From assembly GCA_937902055.1 (NCBI GenBank), contig CALGUJ010000370.1:1-6269 (forward strand): 6,269 nucleotides of DNA, in the 5' to 3' direction. Numbering within the stretch: position 1 is the stretch's first letter; every line of letters starts with the position of its first letter. Shown here piece after piece: positions 1-5,538 of this stretch. A model generated the notes under the pieces. It saw nothing but the letters and a program-made list of their open reading frames with translations, searched no databases and was not told the DNA's origin. Source of the stretch: an uncultured Pelolinea sp. (lineage in GTDB: Bacteria > Chloroflexota > Anaerolineae > Anaerolineales > Anaerolineaceae). A program made the translations under genes and the position numbers.

Positions 1-46
1 AGATATCCACTCGTGACTGGAGTTCAGACGTGTGCTCTTCCGATCT
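1..46. other. Illumina TruSeq adapter contamination (not genomic)
   Basis: Bases 13-46 match the Illumina read-2 primer, beginning GTGACTGGAGTTC and ending CTCTTCCGATCT. Bases 1-4 (AGAT) match the end of the P7 segment, so the index sits between them. Read on the minus strand, the index is GAGTGG (positions 12-7) followed by AT, which I recall as TruSeq LT index 23. Genomic sequence starts at 47, directly after the ligation T at 46. The adapter supplies an artificial TGA (24-26) to the exporter gene on the minus strand. It also supplies a false plus-strand start near 30 whose product begins with the familiar adapter translation CSSDL. The stretch should be trimmed, and it marks a true contig or read end. 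Confidence 0.98.
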
Positions 47-1853
47 TGGAAAGCTCCTCTTCCAACTCGGTTTCAATGCGAGTTTGAATATCGTAAATCT
101 GTTTATAAACGCCCGATTCTTTCAGCAGGCTTTGATGCGTACCATGCTGGATAATGCGGCCATCTTCCATCACCAGGATCAAGTCGGCATTCATGATGCT
201 TTGGATGCGGTGGGCGATGATGAAGGTGGTGCGGTCTTTCATCAACGATTGCATTGCCGCGCGGATTTGCGCTTCTGTTTCGGTATCCACCGATGAAGTG
301 GAATCATCGAGGATCAGGATGCAGGGATTCTTTAACAGCGTGCGCGCGATGGCGAGGCGTTGTTTCTGACCGCCGGACACAGTCACGCCCCGTTCACCAA
401 CCAATGTGCGGTACCCTTCGGGAAAACCCAGGATGACGTCGTGGATGGCAGCCATCTTGGCAGCTTGTTCGACTTCCTCTTGCGGAACGTCCCTGCCGAC
501 GCCGTAGGTGATGTTGTCGCGGATCGAGCGTGAAAACAGGAATGGTTCCTGTTCCACGATGCCGATGTGTTTGCGCAGGTAACGGCGCGAGAAGGTGTTC
601 AATTCATGCCCGTCCAGCAGGATTTTCCCGCTGGTGTAATCGTAAAAACGCGGCAGCAGATTGACCAGGGTGGTTTTACCTGACCCGGTGGAACCGAGCA
701 GCGCCACGACCTTGCCGGCTTCGATCTTGAAGCTGATGTCGTGCAGCACTTGTTCCTGCTGGGTGTATTCGAAATTCACGCGCTCAAAGACGATCTCACC
801 ACGAATATCCGCCTTGGGCTGGTAGCTGCCGTCATCCAACGGTTCGCGGATTTCTTTGATAATCTTGAATACCCGGTCATAAGAAACCAGGCCATTGGAC
901 ATTTCCACGATCAAGCGCCCCAGGCCACGCAGCGGAAAGATGATCCAAACCACCAGGCCGGCATAAGCAAGATAATTGCCGACGGTAATTTCGCCGCGCA
1001 TAGCCATCAATGCTCCGAGCATGAAACCGGCCAGCATCTGGAATCCGCAAATCGTATCGGAGATCGGCCAAAAGAGCGAGTGGATGGTCAGTAGTTTTTT
1101 GCCGCGCAGGTATTTTTCCCAATTGGTGCGTTCGAATTTCTCGATCTCGTGCGGCTGGCGGGCAAAAGCTTTCACCACGCGTACGCCGCTGAGATTTTCC
1201 TGTAGAGTGGTCGAGAGAACCGCGTCCTGTTCCTGATAGGATTCATACGCGGCGGATACTTTCTTGAAGAAGTAGACCGATGTCACCACAATGATGGGTA
1301 CCGCCACAACCGAATATAAAGCCAATTTGACGTTTAATTGCAGCAGGGCAGCAAAATTGACCACAAAAAGCAGCACAATGCGGCCTACGCCGATGGCCTG
1401 ATCATTATAGAAACGGCGCAGCGCATCCACGTCGGAAGTGCAGCGTTGGATTAACTCACCCGTGTCGGTTTCCGCGTGGTAAGCGAAAGGCAAATGCTGC
1501 AAATGATCGTAGAGATAATTACGCAGCCTTTCAATGGTGCCCTCGGCAGTTCTGGCTGCCGAACGGCCGCTCACAAATGTAAAGAACCCCTGAAAGGCGG
1601 CCGCGGCAACAAAGGCCAACGCGATCAACCAGACCGGATATTTTCCGGTGGACGCCAGGACGTAATGATCGACAAAATAACTTAACAGCAAATATGTGGC
1701 CGTTTTGGAATATGCCGAGAGACCTTGCATTAATGTGGCGAAAATGTAATCCCATTGATAACCGCGCATGAGGCGCCACAAACCAAGCAGCCGGTTGGAT
1801 GAAATTGCGTTGCGGAGATCGAAGTCGGAAATCCCCTTGGAATTGTGAAACAT
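47..1853 (-). CDS. ABC exporter half-transporter (fused membrane and ATPase domains), C-terminus cut by adapter
   Basis: This is a type IV (ABCB/MsbA-like) exporter subunit that drives export of drugs, lipids or peptides across the cytoplasmic membrane by ATP hydrolysis. Six membrane helices lie at roughly residues 36-60, 75-97, 153-173, 177-197, 262-284 and 290-312. The ATPase domain follows: Walker A GSTGSGKTT (387-395), Q-loop Q435, signature VSGGQ (492-496), Walker B ILILDD (512-517), D-loop SSVD (520-523) and H-loop H548. The usual catalytic Glu after Walker B is Asp (D517), as in the degenerate subunit of heterodimeric exporters such as TM287 and BmrC. A partner half-transporter would therefore be expected just downstream, off this contig. 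The ATG at 1853 is preceded by AGGA with a 6-nt spacer. Only residues 1-602 are fully genomic: K603 is a hybrid codon, and IGRAHV plus the stop come from the adapter. The ELEEEL tail suggests only a few true residues are missing. The substrate cannot be read from sequence. Confidence 0.93.
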
Positions 1854-1891
1854 ATCGAATCCTGTAAGATTGGGTTAATGGATGAGCAGGT

Positions 1892-1920
1892 ATTATATCT
1901 CACCCTGCAGCAGAATGATC
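1892..1920 (-). promoter_or_regulatory. Probable promoter of the ABC exporter
   Basis: The minus strand carries a perfect -10 box TATAAT at 1897-1892, about 38 nt upstream of the exporter ATG. The hexamer 17 nt further upstream is GATCAT (1920-1915), a poor -35 match, so the promoter may be weak or activator-dependent. The call rests on the -10 box and its distance to the gene. Confidence 0.5.
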
Positions 1921-1988
1921 CTGACATCGTTGAATGTGCCGAGTTGATAATATGGGGATGCCCGATCATTCACTTATGGAAGCCGATC

Positions 1989-2306
1989 ATGATCATTAAA
2001 GAAATTAATACCGATAATTGTAAGGAAGTCAATACCTTTCTACGCTTGCCGTTTCGAAATTACAAAGAAGGCCTCCAATGAGTGCCGCCTTTGGGAGGGG
2101 ATGAGCGCGTCATGATAAACCGCAGATAGAAGGCCTCTTACCGCGATGGTGAGGGGATTTTTCTGATGGCGTTCTCCCAACGCGGCGAACCGCTGGGGCG
2201 CCTGGCTGTGCTGGATGACTCCCGTTATAACCAACACAACGGCACCAATTTATCAAAGAAAAATCGAGTAATTTGTTTACCGGATAGGTCACAAGCGGCA
2301 CTATAA
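1989..2306 (+). pseudogene. Relic of a GNAT-type N-acetyltransferase (two in-frame stops, 3' part lost)
   Basis: A single reading frame starts at ATG 1989, with a GGAAG 6 nt upstream. It gives MIIKEINTDN, then LRLPFRNYKEGLQ, a TGA (2079-2081), VPPL, a TAG (2127-2129), YRDGEGIFLMAF, GEPLGRLAVLDDSRYN and QHNGTN, all without a frameshift. This matches the N-terminal layout I know from a GNAT family: LPFRLYkddpqWVPPL, then a PFyrdgE stretch, FFLA, GePvGRiAavl and rrhNefhGt. The first stop falls exactly where the Trp of WVPPL is expected (TGG to TGA), and the second near the conserved Lys/His-Pro-Phe stretch. Recognisable homology ends near 2249. The frame then runs through unrelated sequence to TAA at 2304-2306, inside the control region of the aminotransferase gene. 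The family normally has several hundred residues, so most of the gene including the catalytic core is gone. The family assignment is from remembered motifs, not a search. Confidence 0.72.
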
Positions 2307-2307
2307 A
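2302..2307 (+). promoter_or_regulatory. Possible -10 element of the aminotransferase gene
   Basis: TATAAA lies 53 nt upstream of the aminotransferase ATG, next to a perfect inverted repeat that starts at 2310. No good -35 box sits at 16-18 nt; the nearest candidate, TTTACC (2276-2281), has a 20-nt spacer. The box overlaps the last codons of the acetyltransferase relic. Confidence 0.35.
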
Positions 2308-2309
2308 TA

Positions 2310-2347
2310 CATGCGTGAATTTGGGTAGGATGAATCTGTCACGCATG
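2310..2347 (+). promoter_or_regulatory. Perfect 9-bp inverted repeat before the aminotransferase (operator or leader hairpin)
   Basis: CATGCGTGA (2310-2318) is the exact reverse complement of TCACGCATG (2339-2347), separated by 20 nt. The repeat lies between the candidate -10 box and the ribosome binding site. Its right arm ends on the first G of the GGAGG (2347-2351). As DNA the half-sites are centred 29 bp apart, which would suit a dimeric or looping regulator at the transcription start. As RNA it could form a stem beside the ribosome binding site, but only if transcription begins upstream of 2310. A start set by the box at 2302-2307 would fall inside the left arm, which favours an operator. 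No flanking symmetry extends it. Confidence 0.55.
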
Positions 2348-2360
2348 GAGGTATGAGTAC

Positions 2361-3464
2361 ATGGACTCTAATGTGAAATTGATGATCCCCGGCCCGGTTG
2401 AAGTTGACGCGCGCGTCCTGGCGGCTTTGAACCAGCCGGTGGAACCGCATTATGGGGACGCCTGGGTGGAAAAATACAGCCGGGTGATCGCGATCCTGAA
2501 ACAGGTATTCGGTATAGCGGAAACGGATTATGACGTTTACCTGATGTCCGGTTCCGGCACTTGCGCCATCGACGCCTGCATGGGCAGCAGCCTGCTGTCA
2601 GGCGAAAAAATCATCATCGGCAATAACGGATTTTTCGGCGACCGCCTGGTGGATATCGCCGTAAATAACGGACTGCAGGTGATCGAGGTGAAAGGCGAGT
2701 GGGGGCGGCCGCTCGATCCGCAGGACATAATAGAAGCGCTGCGGGAACACCCCGACGCGAAAGCGGTTGCGGTGGTGCATGGCGAGACTTCAACCAGCAT
2801 CCTCAACCCGATCGCAGAAATCGGGGAGATTGTTAAACCTGCCAATGCGGTTTTCATTGTGGACGCGGTTTCTTCGTTAGGCGGGCTGCCATACGACGTG
2901 GCCGGCTGGCATGTGGATTTGTGCGCCTCGGCTACCCAAAAGTGCCTGGGGGCGCCCCCTGGCCTGGCGCCCGTCGCGATCAGCCAGAAAGCCTGGCGCA
3001 TGATCGACCGCTCCGACCGGAAAGCCCATGGCTGGTATACCAACGTGCAAAATTGGCGCAAATACGCGCAGGAATGGGGCGACTGGCACCCAACGCCCAT
3101 CACCATGCCGACCAATACCGTCAATGCCTTGCTGGTTTCGCTGGAGCTGCTGATGCAGGAAGGCATCGCCAACCGCATGGAACGCTTCAGAAGTTTGGCG
3201 ATGCAATTGCGCAAAGGTTTGCGCGAAGCCGGGATGGAGCCTTTCACACCGGATGAACTGATGAATCCGGTTTTAACGGCTGCGCGCCCCCCGCAGGGTG
3301 TGGAAAGCGGACAGGTGGTGAGATACCTGCTGGATTCGCACCATATCCAAATTTCGGGCGGTTTGGGCCATTTAAAGAAAGAAGTCTTTCGGATCGGGCA
3401 CATGTCGCCGGTGCTTGAGGCTGAAGATATCGAAATTTTGGTTGGTGCTCTGAAAGCATTCTGA
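2361..3464 (+). CDS. Class V PLP aminotransferase, alanine/serine-glyoxylate aminotransferase type
   Basis: This is a cytosolic pyridoxal-phosphate enzyme of fold type I, class V (COG0075-like). Members move an amino group between alanine, serine or 2-aminoethylphosphonate and glyoxylate or pyruvate. Visible marks are the N-terminal IPGPVEV, the cofactor phosphate loop GSGT (64-67), HGETSTS (140-146), the cofactor-binding Asp in FIVDAVSSLGG (D168), and the Schiff-base lysine K194 in ATQKCLGAPPG. The C-terminal RIGHMS carries R344, expected to hold the substrate carboxylate. At 367 residues the protein is near full family length (about 360-390). The ATG at 2361 is set by GGAGG (2347-2351) with a 9-nt spacer; an ATG at 2353 is out of frame and stops quickly. 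It is a single-gene unit with its own control region. The exact substrate pair is undecided because no metabolic neighbour points to photorespiratory-type, serine-cycle or phosphonate use. Confidence 0.92.
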   Translation: MDSNVKLMIPGPVEVDARVLAALNQPVEPHYGDAWVEKYSRVIAILKQVFGIAETDYDVYLMSGSGTCAIDACMGSSLLSGEKIIIGNNGFFGDRLVDIAVNNGLQVIEVKGEWGRPLDPQDIIEALREHPDAKAVAVVHGETSTSILNPIAEIGEIVKPANAVFIVDAVSSLGGLPYDVAGWHVDLCASATQKCLGAPPGLAPVAISQKAWRMIDRSDRKAHGWYTNVQNWRKYAQEWGDWHPTPITMPTNTVNALLVSLELLMQEGIANRMERFRSLAMQLRKGLREAGMEPFTPDELMNPVLTAARPPQGVESGQVVRYLLDSHHIQISGGLGHLKKEVFRIGHMSPVLEAEDIEILVGALKAF

Positions 3465-3535
3465 TTCATTCATATTTCATTTTATTTAAAGAAGGTGACA
3501 GTAGTCATATTGCCACTCATGTTCATTTTCACCAA

Positions 3536-3561
3536 TTTAGTCCTATAATTAAGCCACTAAA
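3536..3561 (+). promoter_or_regulatory. Promoter of the sugar-importer ATPase, -10 inside a short inverted repeat
   Basis: A perfect -10 box TATAAT (3544-3549) lies 33 nt before the ATG at 3583. The 17-nt-spaced -35 position reads GTTCAT, a weak match. The -10 box is enclosed by TTTAGT (3536-3541) and ACTAAA (3556-3561), a 6-bp inverted repeat with a 14-nt gap. This could be an operator but is short enough to arise by chance in AT-rich DNA. A separate promoter here fits the 118-nt gap after the aminotransferase. Confidence 0.55.
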
Positions 3562-3582
3562 ACATGAGACAGGAGGAAAATC

Positions 3583-4695
3583 ATGGCAAGTGTTACTTTC
3601 GATCACGTCGTAAAAAAATTTGGCGACGTACTGGCCGTCAATGATCTCAGCTTCACCATTGACGACAAAGAATTTCTGGTATTGGTAGGCCCCTCCGGCT
3701 GCGGCAAGACAACCGCATTGCGCTGCCTGGCAGGGTTGGAGGAAATCACATCCGGCACGATCAAGATCGGCGATCAGGTTGTGAACGACATTCCCCCGAA
3801 AGACCGCGATATCGCAATGGTATTCCAATCTTATGCGCTTTATCCGCACATGACCGTGTTCGAGAATATGGCGTTCGGTTTGAAGCTGCGTAAAATGCCG
3901 AAAGAGGAAATCCAGAAGCGCGTGGACGCGGCTGCCAAAACGCTGGAAATCCAAAATTTGTTGAACCGCAAACCACGCGAACTTTCCGGCGGTCAACGTC
4001 AGCGCGTGGCGGTGGGTCGCGCCATCGTACGCGAACCGAAAGTGTTCCTTTTCGACGAACCGCTTTCCAACCTGGATGCCAAATTGCGCGTGCAGACCCG
4101 CAAGGAAATCACTAAACTGCACAACAGTTTGAAGACAACGTTCATCTACGTCACCCACGACCAGGTGGAAGCGATGACCATGGGAACGCGAATCGCGGTG
4201 ATCAATCACGGCGTACTGCAGCAGGTGGACACACCACAAACGTTATACGACAGCCCTGCCAACCAGTTCGTGGCCGGTTTTATCGGGTCGCCTTCCATGA
4301 ATTTCTTCCAGGCGAAAATCTCCAAGTCCGACGGTAAACTCTTCGTTGTAACCGACAGTTTCAAGTTGGAAATCCCCAAAGACAAAAACAAAGTCTACGG
4401 ACCGTATGATGGCAAAAAAGTCATCTTTGGAATCCGTCCGGAAGATATCTACAATCCGGAATTTCCCTCTACCGGCATTAAGGCTGCTCCGGTGGAATGC
4501 AAGGTGGATTTGCTGGAATTGATGGGTGATGAAATTTACGTCTACCTGATGAGCGGTTCGCACGACCTGGTCGCGCGCGTGGATCCGCGTTCCAGATACA
4601 CACTCGGCAGCAAGGTGCAAATGGCTTTCGATATGAGCAAGTTCCATATCTTCGACATCGAGCAGAATCCGGAAAATCCGATCGCCATTCGCTAA
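3583..4695 (+). CDS. ugpC: Sugar ABC importer ATP-binding protein, MalK/UgpC/MsmX family
   Basis: This is the cytoplasmic ATPase of carbohydrate (CUT1-type) or glycerol-3-phosphate importers; two copies power a pair of permease subunits. Motifs: Walker A GPSGCGKTT (36-44), Q-loop Q82, signature LSGGQ (134-138), Walker B VFLFDEP with D158 and catalytic E159, D-loop SNLD (162-165) and H-loop H192. The family-typical VAGFIGSPSMNF (230-241) marks the end of the ATPase domain. The C-terminal regulatory (TOBE/OB) domain includes FGIRPEDI (282-289) and LLELMGDE (310-317). At 370 residues it is complete and the same size as MalK. AGGAGG (3571-3576) with a 6-nt spacer fixes the start. No permease or binding-protein gene adjoins it, and it has its own promoter and terminator. 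It may therefore be a shared ATPase serving several importers, as MsmX does in Bacillus. The symbol reflects the family; the substrate is not known. Confidence 0.93.
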   Translation: MASVTFDHVVKKFGDVLAVNDLSFTIDDKEFLVLVGPSGCGKTTALRCLAGLEEITSGTIKIGDQVVNDIPPKDRDIAMVFQSYALYPHMTVFENMAFGLKLRKMPKEEIQKRVDAAAKTLEIQNLLNRKPRELSGGQRQRVAVGRAIVREPKVFLFDEPLSNLDAKLRVQTRKEITKLHNSLKTTFIYVTHDQVEAMTMGTRIAVINHGVLQQVDTPQTLYDSPANQFVAGFIGSPSMNFFQAKISKSDGKLFVVTDSFKLEIPKDKNKVYGPYDGKKVIFGIRPEDIYNPEFPSTGIKAAPVECKVDLLELMGDEIYVYLMSGSHDLVARVDPRSRYTLGSKVQMAFDMSKFHIFDIEQNPENPIAIR

Positions 4696-4713
4696 ATGTA
4701 ACCTTTTTCAATC

Positions 4714-4751
4714 AGAAGGGCACGGTGCAAATCTGAACCGCGCCCTTTTTT
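4714..4751 (+). terminator. Rho-independent terminator after the importer ATPase
   Basis: AAGGGC (4716-4721) pairs with GCCCTT (4742-4747). After one A/C mismatch CGGT (4723-4726) pairs with ACCG (4737-4740), leaving a 10-nt loop. A T run (4746-4751) and then TGTTTT follow. It begins about 20 nt after the TAA at 4693-4695. On the minus strand the hairpin lacks a T run, so it probably serves only the plus-strand gene. The rest of 4696-4875, between the two convergent genes, holds no other feature I can support. Confidence 0.9.
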
Positions 4752-4875
4752 GTTTTCGTTTGGAGTTTACGAAATCAGGCAGCTTACCGTTATTGGGGCA
4801 GTTTAATGGCGCTAGATGATTGACACTCCGGATTACCAAGAATTGGTTTAAATTTCCGTATAAATCGGATCCTGT

Positions 4876-5538
4876 TCAGGAATGTTTTCTTGACAGAGAA
4901 AGCAGGATTGGGATCAGGCAGAACAGAATGGTGCATGCGCCGATGAAAATGAATAAATCCTGCCAGAAAGTGAGCGGGAAGAGGCGGATGAGATTGTCGG
5001 TCAGGTAAAAAAGCCAGGAATCCCCTTCAAAAAACAGTTGATGGAACTTTGTGAAGAGCAGGTTGAAGTTCATCCAGACCGCCGCGAGGATGGCAGCGAT
5101 CAAGGCAATGGTGGCAAGGGCACCGTCACGCAGCGCCCGTAAAAACTGCCCCGGCCATTTCCAGGCCAGACTGGCGAGCAGCGCGAGAGCGTAGAATAAG
5201 CACAACCCTTTCCAGATTTGCAGAACCACCAGCGAAAGGTCGCGGACATCCTGCATGTGCGAGAGCTCGCGCGCGTTGAAGAGCGGCGTTCCATCCGGCA
5301 AGGTTTGGGCGGTGAAATCACGGTCGGAGACTTTTCCCAGCAAATAATCGATGGAATACTGACCCCACTGCAAGCGGTCGGTGGTGGTAAATCCATATGC
5401 ATCCGCAGGAAAACCAGGCCGGTTGTATTCCATATTAACATAGATTGGCGTCAAAGCCACCCGGATGGAACAGGTGACGACAAATAATGGGAACAGGATC
5501 ACAACCAGGACGAGGATCAGTTTCTGAATGATTTTCAA
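4876..5538 (-). CDS. DUF1461/TIGR01906 membrane protein, possible lipoprotein intramolecular transacylase (Lit-like)
   Basis: This is a 220-residue protein with about four membrane helices (near 5-27, 108-126, 138-155 and 196-214) and two segments likely outside the membrane. It shows the DUF1461 hallmarks: ELSHMQDV (91-98), LFTKFHQLFF (161-170), a WLF segment (175-177) and an LFPLTFWQ stretch (186-193). The family includes Lit, which moves an acyl chain within a lipoprotein from the diacylglyceryl group to the N-terminal cysteine, giving lyso-form lipoproteins. The two conserved histidines here, H94 and H166, are 72 residues apart. From memory this equals the spacing of the catalytic pair in Bacillus Lit (His85, His157). 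The start is TTG at 5538, overlapping the stop of the upstream gene as TTGA, with a GGAG 8 nt before it. A later start at M36 would remove the first helix. Family membership is well supported; the enzymatic role is inferred. Confidence 0.85.
   Translation of the reverse strand: MKIIQKLILVLVVILFPLFVVTCSIRVALTPIYVNMEYNRPGFPADAYGFTTTDRLQWGQYSIDYLLGKVSDRDFTAQTLPDGTPLFNARELSHMQDVRDLSLVVLQIWKGLCLFYALALLASLAWKWPGQFLRALRDGALATIALIAAILAAVWMNFNLLFTKFHQLFFEGDSWLFYLTDNLIRLFPLTFWQDLFIFIGACTILFCLIPILLSLSRKHS

Noticed and set aside
30..296. Plus-strand ORF of 88 codons at the window start, product beginning MCSSDL
   Set aside because: Its start lies inside the sequencing adapter, and the rest is antisense to the ATPase domain of the exporter.
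1845..2081. 78-codon plus-strand ORF taken as a small protein gene
   Set aside because: The part before 1989 overlaps the exporter start and promoter and shows no protein-like pattern. The part after 1989 is the broken start of the acetyltransferase relic.
2079..2129. Recoding (TGA read as Trp or selenocysteine) rather than a pseudogene
   Set aside because: A TAG follows 48 bases later in the same frame, the protein loses its 3' part after about 2249, and TGA acts as a normal stop for three genes here (3462, 4876 and 5535).
2537..3469. Minus-strand open frame of 310 codons over the aminotransferase
   Set aside because: It is antisense to a gene with complete catalytic motifs. Its composition is Ser/Pro/Arg-rich and it shows no family motifs, as expected of a shadow frame.
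3529..4239. Minus-strand open frame of 236 codons over the importer ATPase
   Set aside because: It is antisense to all the ATP-binding motifs of the importer ATPase, is His/Phe/Arg-rich without domain features, and has no plausible ribosome binding site.
4714..4751. Bidirectional terminator serving both convergent genes
   Set aside because: On the minus strand the hairpin is followed by CTGATTG rather than a T run, so only the plus-strand role is supported.
4871..4880. CCTGTTCAGG palindrome over the stop codon of the DUF1461 gene
   Set aside because: It has a four-base stem with a two-base loop and no T run or wider symmetry, so chance is the simplest explanation.
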